From contig CP126196.1 of the NCBI GenBank assembly GCA_030272155.1, positions 2,170,001-2,234,000 on the forward strand: a stretch of DNA of 64,000 bases. The letters are read 5' to 3'. This document shows positions 12,344-25,384 of this stretch, one piece after another. How positions within the stretch are numbered: the stretch's first letter is position 1; each line of letters opens with the position of its first letter. The notes under the pieces are model-generated. The model did no database searches. It was not told the DNA's origin and saw nothing but the letters and a program-made list of their open reading frames with translations. Source of the DNA: Tetradesmus obliquus. Its lineage: Eukaryota > Chlorophyta > Chlorophyceae > Sphaeropleales > Scenedesmaceae. Made by a program: the position numbers and the translations under genes.

Positions 12344-14928
12344 CAGTATCAGCAGCTTAGCACTGCAATGGTGATGGCACCCTCTATGGTAGTGGCTCAT
12401 AGTGGGGTGTGGGTGTGGCTGCGTGTGACGGCCTGCACAGCAGCGCTGCTGCTGTGGCGTGCTTGATATGTCGGCGAATGGCACACCTGAAGCAGATAAC
12501 ACACACCAATCATTCCATTTGTAGGGCGCTGGAAAAAGCAGCGACGCGCCCTCCCTAGCACAGCCATCAACACAGACACATCGCACTTGGCTGTTGGCTT
12601 ATGTTGCAGGATGGGTCGTTGTTTTCATGGTTATAACAAGTGACACGTACCGTGAATGCTTTTGTTGGTGGCTGACGGTGCAGTTGCAAGAATGCAGTGG
12701 TCAGTACTGGCGAGCCAATAACGTTCGGCACAGCACTGCTCCAAGATGTTTACTGCTGCTGCTGCTGCTGCTTGAGGTCGGGATGCAGCTGTCAAAGGTC
12801 AGGAGTTGTTGTTGCCGCCTGCATGTCTGCTGCCTGCTGACAGGCTGGTGTGGCGCCGTGCCATATGCGATGTGTGCGCAGCACGGCTGAGCTTGCATGT
12901 ATGCTTGTTGCTTGCAGCAGTCGTATAATCTTTTGTCACGGCTTGCTTATGCTTAATTGAATGTATCTTTGACCAGTGGCACTGCCATGCCGTGGCATGG
13001 CTGAGAGTGTGTTGCAGCGAGGCAGACTGATCAGGAAGCAGCAGCCGGCGGCGCACTGCACACACCCAGAGCATTCGGCGGGGAGTGTGGTGTGCGAGCT
13101 GGCTGCCTGCTTGGCCTGGTTGTACATGGAGGGCTGCTTGCTGCAGCGTGTTGTGTTGCAGATGAGTGGAGCTGCTTCAAGTTGCTGTTGCAGGTGTGGC
13201 GTTGCTTGGCGTGGATGAGAGCTTGGATGAGGCAGGTGTTGGCTGTGCAGCGTGTATGTGTGTGCCAGCCCTGCGGTTGTTGGCGCAGTGGATTGCCTGC
13301 CCATGTATGTGCTGCACGGAGCCAGTTGCAACAGCAGCTGCTGCTCCTGCGGCTGCGGCAGTGCGTGTATTATATGAGCTGGTGGAAATGCAACTCAGAT
13401 CAGGTCTTGCAGTGGCAGCTTGCGGCAGCGCAGTGTGTCATAAGACAGCGGCCATCATCGTCACTGCTTCAGCTGCTGTCAGTAGAGGTGTGGCGAGTTA
13501 TATGTGCGTGGTCGGGCTGCATGGTGCACCACGGAGTAAGGCGTGTTGCTTATGCCTGCTGGCTTTGCCAGAAGCTGTATGTGAGCACTAGTGAGGCGAC
13601 AACGGTATTGTGCTGGTTGGCAGGTGAACAGTTGCAGCATTTGTTGTTGGGACCAGCTGCTGTGTGGCTCTGCTTTTGGCTGAGCAAAGACATAACATCA
13701 CACTCTAAGCGTTGTGTGCTTGAGACGTGTGTTGCTGTTGCAGTACATAAGAGGGTCGTGTGCCAGCCTGCTGAGCTTGGATCATCACCCTTGCTCACCA
13801 TGCCACGTGTACAAGGCATAATGGCGTGCATGCAGCTGAGATGGGTGTGCGACCTTTGTTGCTGGAGTTGGTGGCGGCTTGTTTTGACCAACAGTGGGGC
13901 ATGACGCCCATGGCGCTGCTGAAGTCACCTCACAGCACCCCTAGCACCGCTGGCTGTTTGGCACGAGGCGCATGTGTACGATTATTTTCAAGTAGTCATC
14001 AGCATTGTTGAAGCATGAAATGCTGATTGGTGCGTTGACCTTGCCTCAGCAGGCGGCTCATGCATGCTCGCCTGGCAGAGGCAACGTGATTTGCATCTGT
14101 GGTGGTCACTGACACACGTTACACTGCAGTCCGGCGGGGAAGGCTGGCAATTCAGGTGCTGCAGCGAAATGTTTGGCTATGCCCTGTGTGTGCCCATGCC
14201 AGGAAGAGTGTTGGGATCAGCGCCTGTCTCTGCTGCAGAGCTGAGTCCTCCTGTACACGACCATTGCCGCTCATTGATTCGTTCTGCGGTGGCGTTGTAA
14301 CTTTATTTTCGAGTTTATCTACTGTATGCGGCATTTTTGGGATGAATGGTGCGTCAGCCCTGCAAGGACGTGAACGGACGAAATCAAATATCATGACAGC
14401 TTGCGACTGCAGCGCATCACAGCGACTGACCGAACACACATCACTCCCTGTATACTGTATGTCGCTATATTTGGTTACCTGATGCTGCAGGTCTTGCTTT
14501 GAGCAATCTCGCAGCCAGAAGGCACCAAGCATCTGCATCTGTGGTGTCATCCAACGCTCGTCACGCTGAAACCACTTATTATTGCCGTGACCGTCGCTAT
14601 CATGGATGTAAGTTGTGCCGACCACAACAGTGACACAGCTGGGGACCCTTGAGTTCACAACACGCAGAAGCAGCACCGACATGATCGCTGGACTGATCAG
14701 CCCAATCTACGCTGATGGGGAACTATAGGTTGATCGCGACCTGAAGTGGGCTGTAAGTTCAGTGGCGCATGCGTCTCACACATCATCGTAGCACACAAGG
14801 CTGGGCAGTGCAGACTGTGTTTGCCTGCTTAAGCAAGGCGCTCATCCATGCAGCAGCGCACCAAGCATGCAAAAACACGCCTGAAATGTGATTCTCTTTG
14901 ATGTGATGCCCACACAGGCACTGAGCCC
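12344..14928. other. Intergenic, no supported gene
   Basis: About 2.6 kb with only short or unconvincing open frames, none with recognisable motifs or a splice-consistent chain. It holds the 3' end of the transporter transcript and the upstream region of the next gene. A TGTAA is at about 14297, too far away to assign. Confidence 0.45.
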
Positions 14929-16467
14929 ATGGCTTCAGCAGACAAGCAGACTCCAGGCTGCAGCAGCCCTGCAGCACCTGCATTGCAGCAGAAACAACAG
15001 CAGCTTGAAAACAGAGGCTCATCTAGCGTAGATAAGGCATTTAATGATCTTCAAAGCAGCAGCCCTGCCAGGGCCAGCTGCAGCAGGTCGATGTCTCCTA
15101 GCAGCCAACAGCGCCTGCAGCTGCTGCAGCCAAGCGTGCTAAAAGCACAGCAGCAGCCAGATGGTGATAGCCAGCACTGGGCACACGGCCTAAGTGGTCA
15201 ATCCTGCAGCCAGCTGCTGCCTCAGCGGCAAGCCTGGGAGAGCAGTGTGGCAGCAGTGTGGGGCAAGCCAAAGGCAGCAGCGGGCGCGACAGGCTTGGCC
15301 ACTGCAGGATCAGCAGCAGCAGCAAGCGGTAGCCTGGAGGTTTGTGAAGAGGGCTTGGCTACTGCAAGCCACTGGAGCAGCGCGCACAAGAACACAACAG
15401 CTGCAAGCTCTGGCTCTGCAGGCACAGCTCCTGCTGCTGCCGCAGCAGGGCGTGGCAGCCACTGGGCTGCTGCTGGTGCTGGTGCTGCTGCCAGGATGCA
15501 CAGCACGTCACCTGGCAGCAAGACAGCCAGCCAGGAAAGCCTGCAGCAGCAGCAGCAGCAGCGTGGTGCTGCTGCTGCTGCACCCGCTGGCTCCAGCTCT
15601 CCACAGGGCATGCAGTGCGATGCTCCAGCAGACCAGCAGCAGCAGTCAGCGGACAGCATGGGACATGCTGATGCACCTGAGGCAGCAGCACATATTGCTG
15701 CTGCTGCTGCTGCTGCTGCTGGCTGTTCTGCTGCTGGTGTGAAGCGGCAGCTGCCATTGGGCTCCCTAGCTGATGTGGCAGCAGGCGGTGCAGCAGCTGC
15801 AGCCGGCAGCTGGTGGACTGCCGAAGCAGCGGCAGCAGCAGCTGGCACAGAGGCTGCTGAGGCAGCTGCAACTGAGCATGATGCACTGCAAGGCCTGCAG
15901 GCGCCTGAGGTGAGTGTGCATGGTGTTACAATTACTCATAGCAGCAAGACATTGGCTCTTGTGTCTGTGTGTAGGTGTAGGCTTGCCAGTGCATTGCATT
16001 GTTTTGCGCCTCAAGGTGGCCTTTGTGCATGGTAATACCATTAATTATAGCAGCAAGACACTCACGACATTCGTTCAAAATATCATTCTCAACAGCTGAT
16101 ACCACTTGTGTGCGTTGCAAGCCAGCGTGACGTGTTGTGCCGCCAACGGCACCCACGCTCGTTTCATCACGATCATCACTGCATGCATCGCATGTTTCCA
16201 TGGCGTTGCCGCATCCTGCATCCTCCCTGGCTCACAATGATTTGATGTACTGATGCTGTCGCATGCCCTTGCACACTTCTATTCTGTGCACCTGCAGCAC
16301 CCCTACCTTCAAGTCCTACCCCACCTGAAGCGCATCAGGACAGTTGCAGAAGGGCCGGCCAGCCAGTGCAGCAGCCCAGGCAGCGCTGCTGCTGCCGCTG
16401 CCGCTGCACGGCAGGCTGCTGCTGTTGAGGCTGCGGGCCTGCAGGGCCCGGCAGCTGCCCGCGGCCG

Positions 16468-16507
<40 letters not shown>

Positions 16508-17207
16508 GATGCGGCAGCTGCTGGCGGCGACTGTGAGATGGAGTGGCAGCAGCCGCTGGCGCAGCAGCAGCAGCAATGCAAGAAGGCAGATGAGGAGGAG
16601 GATCCATGGGTGCGCTGCTGCTGCTGCTGCTGTCATGATCATGATGATGTAGTTTGAACGTCAATGCCTGCCTATGTGCTTAGCCAGGCTTGTGCAGTGG
16701 GCCTGACATGTTGGCAACCCGTGTATGCTGAACAGTTGTTACCTGTGTCATCAGTGCTGCTGGTTTTTTTTGCACTGCTACGCTTGATGGTATGGCTTGG
16801 CACCAAGGAAACACCAATCCGCTCATCTACGTGTGCTGTGCTATGCCGTGCTGTGGTTTGTTGCGCTGTGCTGCGCTCAGATGCGGCACCACCGCGAGCT
16901 GCAGGAATTGAAGCAGCAGCAGGGCGCACTGCAGCAGCTGCTGACGCAGGCTGAGCATCAGCTGGTGAGGCGGCCAGCTGCAGGCATCGCGGCGGCAGCA
17001 GCAGCAGCAGCAGCAGCAATGCCTGACATGATGGCTGACTGGCTTCTGCATGTGAATTTATGAGCAATGTTACAACTTGCACATGGGTTGTCCTATGGCA
17101 ATATGAGCAGTCGGCATGCCAGCATGTCGAATGTCATGCAGCAAAGCATGTGCAGCTTGACCGCAGATGAGGGGTCTGAGCTCTAGGCGCTGTGCTCCTC
17201 GAATAAG

Positions 17208-17243
<36 letters not shown>

Positions 17244-18843
17244 ATGTTTGTAGGAGGCCCCACTGCTGCGGGATGCCCAAGTGCTCAGCAAGCAGCTGCA
17301 GGAGAAGGTGAGCGGCAAAAGAGGCCTTGCCCAGACGCAGCAGCAGCAGCAGCAACAGCAGCAGCCATCTTGCACATGTCTTGAACGACAACAGCAGCAG
17401 CTACCCCGCATCTGCCTTACGCTATCACAGCTACTGCAGCTGCCTCAGGGGCCTTCAATACCTGCTGCATTCCGTGCAACAGCGCCTGATACATCACGAA
17501 GATGGCTGCCTGGCGTTGCGTGCTGTCAGCAGGTGCTGGGATGGCGGTGGCCGTGCAGCACTGTGTTTCAACATGTTTGTCTACAAGTGAAGCACATGCA
17601 GCCTCATAACTGCTCATTCTGCTGGCACATCAATCTGCTGTTGCTGCTGCTTGCTGCTGCTACTGCAGGTCCGTGCTCATGGGCTGGAAGTGGTGAGCCA
17701 ACAGGGCAGCCGCCCTTGGGAGCACCAACAGGCAGCAGCGCTGCGCGGCGGCGGCAGCAGCAGCAGCAGGGAGTCTGATGTTGAGCGTGTGGCCGCCCAC
17801 ATGTTGGCACAAGAAGGGGTGAGTGGCATTGGCGGCTGCCAACCAGTATTGTTCTTCAATCTGCAATTGTCTTTAGTCATCATGATGCATGATTGACGGT
17901 ATGATGGTCTCAACGGTGGCTTGCAGCATGCCAACTTACGGCTGCTTTTGTTGCCGGCTTGTTTTGTTGTCACATGGTTTGCAACAAATCTTCTTATGCG
18001 TGCTGCTGGCTGTGTTTGCAGGGTGACTGGAAGGCGGGCATGCAGCGCATGCTGCGCATGATCCGCAGCAGCATGGCGCAGCAGCAGCAGCAGCTGCTGC
18101 TGGCAGGCCGCGGCCCGTTGGCCACTCAGCTGCAGCAGCTGCAGCTGCAGCGCAGCAGCAGCCGCACTGGATCGCCCGCGCCCTCTCGCAGCAGCACGCC
18201 GGTTGCTGCTGCTGCTGCTGCACCGGGTGAGGTTTTGGCGGCTGGGGTTCCTTGGAGCATGCAGCGCCAAGGCAGCCTGGCAGGCGTGAGCCCTTTTACG
18301 TCTGCAACAGTAGCTGCGCAGGCCAGCCCATATCCAGACCTCACCACACGGGCAGGTACACCTGTTGCGATAGAAAGCAGGGGGAGTCCCTTCCCTGGGG
18401 GCAGCCCACACCCTGGTGGCATTGCAGCAGCAGCAGCAGCTGGGCATTGCGGCAGCCCATTTACAGCAGGGCGCGGCGGCAGCCCATATCCTGCTGCTGG
18501 TGGTGCTGTTGCTGCTGTTGCAAAGTTGCATTGGATGGTGCCAGCTAGTGCCGTAGGTAGCCCTGTTGGAAGTCCAGTCTGCAGTCCCATGCTGCATGGC
18601 AGTGCAGTAGGCAGCCCCTTTACTGCTGCCAGTGAGACAGCAGGAGCAGCAGAGGTCACTGCAGGCATCAGCAACCTCATACTACCTAGCCCTGTGTGGG
18701 GAGCAGCCGATGCAGCAGCAGCAGCAGCAGCTGCTGCTGCTGCTGCTGCAGCAGCTGGGCCAGGCGCTGTTAGATTTGGCAGCCCGATGGCTTCCTCCTC
18801 TCGTATGGGAGAAGCGTCTGTTTCTGTTGCAGGCGGCAGCCCA

Positions 18844-18890
<47 letters not shown>

Positions 18891-19077
18891 GTCTGGAGGT
18901 GTGCGCGGCCGCAGCCGCAGCCCTGCAGGGAGCGCTGCGCGGGCAAAGCCTGTGCGGCAGCAGTCCCGCATGGCACCCAAGCCGTCACCATCAGCAGCAG
19001 CAGCAGCAGCAGCATCTGGCAGTGCTACAGCAGCAGGGCCAAATATGTGGAGCGGCGGCAGTTGCGCTGCAAGTCCT

Positions 19078-19112
<35 letters not shown>

Positions 19113-20025
19113 TTATGTGATGCACGACAGTTATCTGGGTGCTGGGGCTGCTGCCAGTGCATGGGATGCTGCTGCTGCTGCAACAGCAGCAGGGGCGCAC
19201 CCTGGGTACATGCTGCAGGCTGCCAGCATGTGTGGCAGAGCTCCAGATGTTGCTGGTGCAGCAGCAGCAGTGGCAGCCTTCACTGGCGGCAGCAGCATGC
19301 AGCATGTACCCAGCGGGCTAGACCCTGCTGCTGCTGCTGCTACTGCGGAGCTGCCTGTGTTGGAAGAGGCGAAGAAAGCAGCAGCAGCTGGCGCTGCAGC
19401 AGCAGCATCAACAGCCCTGGCAAGGCCTGCTGATGGCTGCGATCTGAGGAAGAGCGACCAGTGCCAGCAGCAGCAGCAGCAGCGGCCGCGGCAGGTGACG
19501 ACTGCTGCCGCAGCGGCAGCAGCGTTTGGTGGCGGGGTGCCGCTGTCAGTGTCTGTTGGAGCAGATTTGCTGGATGATTCAGCTGGCTGGTTGCTGGGGG
19601 AGGGGCTGCAGCTTGATACGCCAGGCCCAGCTAACCTGATGACTCAGCAGCAGCAGCAGCAGCAGCAAGGTGTGGCAAGTGGGCTGGCGCAGCAGCAGCA
19701 GCTGGCTCAGCTGCAGCACTTGGAGGCAGAGCTGCAGCAGATGCAGGCTGGCTTTGGGCAGCAGCAGCAGCAGCAGCAGTGTGGTGTAACTTTCGGCGGC
19801 TGCTGGGGCCCAACAGCAGCAGCAGCAGCAGAGCATGCAGCAAGGGGTGCTGCTGATCTTGCAGCTAGCTGCAGCAGCATGCCGCAGCTGCAGCAGGAGC
19901 TGCCATATGTGGGCCAGCAGTTCCCAGCAGCAGCAGCAGCAGTGCCGGCTGCTGGGATATATGCAGCCGCAGCAGCGCCTGCAGGACACAGCCAGGGGGC
20001 CCAGCTGCCAGGTGCAAAGGCGCAG

Positions 20026-20069
<44 letters not shown>

Positions 20070-20169
20070 CCCTGGCCCTGGCCCTGGCAGCAGTGGGGCC
20101 CTGGGCAGTGACAAAGATGACATGGCACTGCTGCAGGTGCTGCTGGGCTGGGGAGGTGGCGACGGCTGA
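14929..20169 (+). CDS. Unrecognised low-complexity protein with coiled coil and SP-rich tail
   Basis: Six exons in continuous frame give 1242 residues: 14929-15909, 16298-16609, 16881-16964, 17254-17307, 17669-17818 and 18022-20169. Every intron is phase 0. The ordered part is small: HPYLQVLPHLKRIRTVAE at the start of exon 2, a predicted coiled coil in exons 3-4 (MRHHRELQELKQQQGALQQL) and GDWKAGMQRMLRMIRSSM at the start of exon 6. The rest is Ala, Gln, Ser and Pro tracts. Exon 6 has a cluster of GSP-type motifs (GSPFPGGSPHPGG, GSPVGSPVCSPM) that could be proline-directed phosphorylation sites. I do not recognise the family; a nuclear or cytoskeletal scaffold is possible but not shown. The start could lie upstream, since an acceptor-like CACACAG sits 11 bases before this ATG in an open frame. 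Confidence 0.6.
17208..17243 (+). repeat. (CTG)12 upstream of a 3' splice site
   Basis: Twelve CTG units lie shortly before the acceptor of exon 4 of the low-complexity gene, with an unrelated ten bases between. Confidence 0.85.
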
Positions 20170-22318
20170 GCTGTAGCTGCTACTGCCCTGCTGCTCCGCT
20201 TGCGCTGCGGCATTTCCAGTGGCGAATGAAAGTCGCACAGACTGTGGTTGCTGGGAGTTGTCACAGGCAGTTGTTACTAACAGTTTGACGGCTCCTTTGT
20301 GCTGCACGCATGGAGGGTACGGCAAAAAGCCTGCACTATTTGAGGACACCGTTTGAGTTCTACTGTGCTCTGCTGGGGGCGTGTGCGGCTGCTGCAATGA
20401 GTAGGAAGTTTGCAGCGAAATACCTAATCATCACAGCTGCGGTGCATGTGCAGAGGCATGGTGGATCTCGGGTCTGCAGCTGGAGGCGTGCTGCTTTGGG
20501 GTGGTGGGCCAGGCAGGCCCATGGTTGCTAGGCGTGTATAGTGTTGATAGGCCAGCACAGTTGATTGCCAGGTGCTAGTGCAGTCAGCGCAGCCAGTCAG
20601 TGCAGTCAGTCAGTCAGTTACAGTCAGTCAGTTACAGTCAGTCAGTGCAGTCAGTGCGGTTGGTGCCGTCAGTCGGTGCAGTCAGAGCAGTCAGTACAGT
20701 CACTGCAGTCTCATGTTACTGCAGCATGTCACATAACAGTCAACAGCAGCAGCGCGTGTTTGTTGGTCTCATGCATCAGTCGCGCCTCAATCCAGGCTTT
20801 CTGTGTGCTTGTTCACACGTGAGCTGCTGTGATTTTGCTATTCGACATTTGCCTTGCCAGCTCGTGCTATGGCCTATTGCCGTCTATGGCTCCCCAACTT
20901 CCTACCCGTGGGGAGTTTGCATAGGTCAACACATCGGCAAGGCTGATGCATCGCGCCGGCTTCTGCCGCTAGCTGATGCAGCCGGCTGCTTTTTTGAATA
21001 GGTGTGCACATTGAACCTGATTGTATGTATGCAGATGTACATGATCCTGCTGGTACATCCTGGAGCCCTTTGAATTTTTTACATCGCCTACTGTTGATGA
21101 GGTTGCGCCACACACACAACAGTTGATGCTGGGTGTTACTGGCACAGTACATGTGGGTTGTTCTGTATGTTCCTAAGGCTGCAAGACATGCTGTCCGGTC
21201 CATGAGCAACGATGAACATGTTATTATCATTCAAAGTGGGCCACCGCTGCACACGCATACTCCCATTCAAAATAAATGCATGCAGGAGGTTCCCTCCATC
21301 TGGACAGACGTGTTGACGGTACTTCTAGATGGTATGTCTATGCTTATCGTAACCGTGTATACCGTGATACTTGCTGTGCATGCTGGGATGGTGTGTGGGC
21401 CCTTTGTGCATGATGTAGGGCGGCATTGAGTTGTTACTATGTTACTTTTATGGACAGCGCTCAACAACGAGCAAGTGGCACGTGGCTGAGGGGCTGCAGC
21501 TGGTCCTGCAGCTGCGTAGCTACGCTGCCTATAGGCAGCATTGCAAACCTGGGAGTGTTGCCAACGTGTTGCATCATCCTGCAGATTGTTGCATCTTTCT
21601 GCAAAACCCAGTCAAGCACCTCCAGCTGGCCGCTTTGCTTTGTTCTATTTCATCGTGCCGGAAGCAGCATGTCATGCTGCCAGTGGCTGCATCTGACAAT
21701 TCACAGCGTGGCATTGCTGCAAGCAACGCGTCAAATCTGGTGGTGGCCAATTGTATGTACATCTATCACCTGTAAAATCCCGAGGTGTGGCTGCAAGATG
21801 GGATGCGGAGTTGGGTGTAACCAGCAGGGCTGGCAACATGTGTCAACTAGGGCCGTTGGCAACCGCTGCAGCCACATGTACAATATAGGGTTTACAAAAG
21901 GTGAATGCACGACTGCACACCTGCAAGCAATGCTGACTCAGCATGATGTACACATGCAGTACATGGCTTTTTCAAAACAACGCTGCTCAGCGAAAGATTT
22001 GTGCTGGGGCAGTACAACAGATACCCTTGCAACATTCACCTGCTAGCGAGCACGTGTCAGCTCACACTCGTATCGCTGTGCAGTTGAGGCTGACGCATCA
22101 CATGGGGTAGGTGTGCTGGTTGCACTGCAGCACAGCTGAGCTGGCATGTGAGGTTTGGGAAGATGACAGATCCTTCAAAGCGCGGGGTGACGCCGGGTTG
22201 CACGCCTATATGGTAGTCTCAGGTGATCAATTCGGCATTCAACTACGCTGAAACTGTGCCTAGCTCGCTGTTGCAGACAGATCACCGCTGGTTGACTCAC
22301 CCAGCACGCTTACCCACC
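20170..22318. other. Intergenic, no supported gene
   Basis: About 2.1 kb with a CAGT-type repeat at 20580-20710 and no exon chain I can support. A TATATGG at about 22206-22212, about 110 bases before the next start codon, could be a TATA-like element. Confidence 0.45.
20580..20710 (+). repeat. Degenerate (CAGT)n tandem repeat
   Basis: About 130 bases of CAGTCAGTCAGTTACAGT-type repeats, with units of four nested in longer units of about 14. Simple-sequence DNA without coding sense. Confidence 0.9.
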
Positions 22319-25300
22319 ATGGAGCACCGCAGAAGGGTTTGTGTGCTCTGTCTGACGGTTCTGATCGTGCTTATCAGTGCTTTGGGCGGGTGCGAGGGCC
22401 GTGTAGCGCCCGAGAGGGAAAGCACCAGTGCCAACGAACGGGAAGTCAGGTGCGTGGTTCCGGTTGCTCTGGCTGAGCGTCTGAACACAATCAACGGCCT
22501 TGATCCGGTTTAAACGTAATGTTTTCAGCGTAATGTGCGTGCGTGTGTACCATTGCAATTGCTGCTGCCGATGTGCAGTGCACATCCCTGCTTCAGCACA
22601 GCAAGCTGCTGAGTCCCTCTGAATGGAGCATGCCTGGCCCATTATAAGATTCAACAGCCACAGCTATCTGCTGCAATTGCAAACCTTTCTCCGTAGAGCA
22701 CCTTTTGGCGAAGGGTGTGCATGCCAAGTAACCCACAAGCCTTGCTGCTGCAGGCTAGCTGCAGCAGAAAGCTCATGAGCAATCCAGTCGCTGTCACTCC
22801 TGCAGTTGCTGCAGATTTGTGCCCCTGGATGCAGGGATTAGACTTTTTGCTGAAGCTTTGCACCACAGCCGGTCAACCTGCCATCTTTCTTCTAACACCT
22901 TCTCCTTGTCATGCTACGGTCCCATACTGCCTTGCATTTGCGGCCTGCAGCTCGCGCCTGGCCTCTTTTGTGCAGCAGCTGCCACCACCCTTGGTGCAGC
23001 ACTTTGCGCCATGGTCAGTCAAAGTTTATGACACCCTCTCATACGCTGTTGCTGCTTGCAGCTCGCGGCTGCCCTCCTTTGTGCGGCAGCTGCTGGTCAG
23101 TAGCTGGCACCTTGGCTGGTCAAGTATCTATACCTCCTGACCCCTTTATTCCTCTGCTGCCGCTGCTGCTGCTGACTGCAGCTCGCGCCTGCCCTTCAGC
23201 GTGCAGCAGCTGCTGGTCAGTAGCTGGCGCCATGGCCGGTCAAGTATCTATACCTCCTGACCCCCTTTTTTCCACTGCTGCTGCTGCTACTGCTGCTGCT
23301 GCTGCTGATTGCAGCTCGCGGCTGCCCTCCTTCATGCAGCAGCTGCTGGGCAAGAGGCCCAAGGGCACTGAATGTGACACGCTTGAGTTCCGCAAGTCGC
23401 TGCTGACTATGATCAAGGAGATGCCCTTTGTGGGGCTGTTTGGAGACATCAAGGGACAGACAAAGTGAGCAGCACTTGCTGCTGCAGTGCCCTGCACTAT
23501 GTGCTGTGACGGTGTGTCATGCATAATCGTTGTGGGCCGTCTGGCAAAGTCAAGGGCCAGACAAAGTGAGCATCACATGCTGCAGCAATGGTTAGTAGCA
23601 ACTCATGATGACCTGGCAGGTTTGAGGGCAGCAACATGACTGTGGCACTGTGGTGATGTCCTCCAACTCACTGCTGCACCTGCTGCTGCTGTCCTTCATG
23701 ATGATCCGGCAAGATTCAGGCCAGCAGCATGTCTGTGGCGCCTGACAGCTGTGTATATGCCCTCTGGCAGCTGAGTGCTGTTTCTGCTGCTGTTTGCGCC
23801 AACTGCGCAGGTTTGAGGCCAGCGGCACTATATGTGAGGTAATGGGCTCATCTAACAGCTGTGTTATGTGACTGCTGCTGTGTGAACACTGTTGCAGGTT
23901 TGAGGCGAGCGGCATGACCGTGGCCCCTCAGGGCGGCCGCGACTGGCTGTGGATCGTGTTTGACAACCTGCTGGCTATCGGGCGCGTGGATGAGCACTTT
24001 GAGTTCAGGTGAGGGATGAGCCTGCTTCCTTATAACACTAAAGTTGGTAAGAGTCATATGGGTCTGAATGATTTGTGTTTGACAACCTGCTGGCCATCGG
24101 CGCGTGGACGGACATTTTGAGTTCAGGTCAGAGGTGGGGCAGCGTGCATGGAAGTAAAAGTCAATAGCAACCACATGAGTTCAGGTGGGGATGGGTTACA
24201 CTTTGAAACAGTGGCATTACAGTGGGTGCTGTTCACAGGTGTTTGACAAGTTGCCGGACATCGGGCGTGTGATCGAGCACTTCCATGTTAAATGGCGTTC
24301 TGAGCTGGCTGCTGGGAACTCAAACAGACACCTGATGACAACAGACGTGCGATGGCCATGCCCAGTGTTTACGGCAGTGTGACAGCAAGTTGCTGCTGCT
24401 GCTGCCGCTGCCACCTCTGCTGCTCAGGGACAAGAGCAACCTGCTTGTGGGTGAGACCGGACAGGTGCTAGAACTTCACGAATCACCCCTCATTGCTGCT
24501 GACGCCGCTGCTGCTGCTGATCCCGCTGCAGGGACAAGCGCAACCAGCTGGTTGGCGAGACCGGGGAGGACAGTCAGTTTGAGGGGCTCACCTACGTGGC
24601 ATCCACTGGCCACTTCTTTGCAGTTGAGGAGCTGTACGATGAGGAGGCACACGCCATGGAGCCATACACGCACGTGAGTGAACGGTGGAAAATTGCCACT
24701 GTTTTCACCTAGAGGTGTTTACGCTGCCAGCTGAACCTTTTGTTTGTGGAGCTTGATATTGAAGAGGCTCATTAATGTATAATTCAAACTTTATGCAAAG
24801 GCCTGCAGCTGGCAAATGGAGTGCCGTGGCCGCTGCGACCAGCGGCTGACAAGGTGACAGGACCCTGTGTCAGCTGGCTACACTAGATGCCGTCACACAG
24901 CAGTGGTAGCGTCAACGGCGTTCCTCATGTGTAACTGTGGCGGCTGCTGCTGCTGCTGACCTGCAGGAGATTGAAATGAGTGCGGATGGCAGCACCTACA
25001 CCACCATCCAGCGCTGCCCCGTGCACTACGCATTTGAGCACGAAAACAAGGGGTGAGAGAATGAATGATTCAATAAATGCATCTCAATGAAACCAGAGCT
25101 GAGAGAATAATTGATGATGAACAAACACAGCTCGAATGTACAGCAGCCCTGCAAATGGCGCAGCAGCGCGTTGCGGCTGCTGCAGGGTGTATGCGCTGCA
25201 GTTACAGATCAGTTATTGGCGTGGGACCTGTGCCGGAGGATGCCTGCTGGTGCGTTGTTGATGCTGTCTGGACGCTGCTCTTGTGGCGTCTGCACACCTG

Positions 25301-25345
25301 AACCTACAGAAGTCGTCTTGCCAGCTACATATGACCTGCAATACT

Positions 25346-25384
<39 letters not shown>

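Noticed and set aside
17327..17590. Plus-strand frame of 87 codons as an exon of the low-complexity gene
   Set aside because: It lies between a good donor at 17308 and a good acceptor at 17668 that join in phase; inclusion is not needed.
15222..20397. Many long antisense frames (Ala, Ser, Cys or Leu runs) opposite the low-complexity gene
   Set aside because: CAG/CTG repeats lack stop codons in all six frames, so antisense frames stay open by composition. They lack splice logic and motifs.
22319..22400. Bacterial lipoprotein signal (Cys after the hydrophobic stretch)
   Set aside because: The gene is spliced and eukaryotic, so the N-terminus is read as an ordinary secretory signal peptide.
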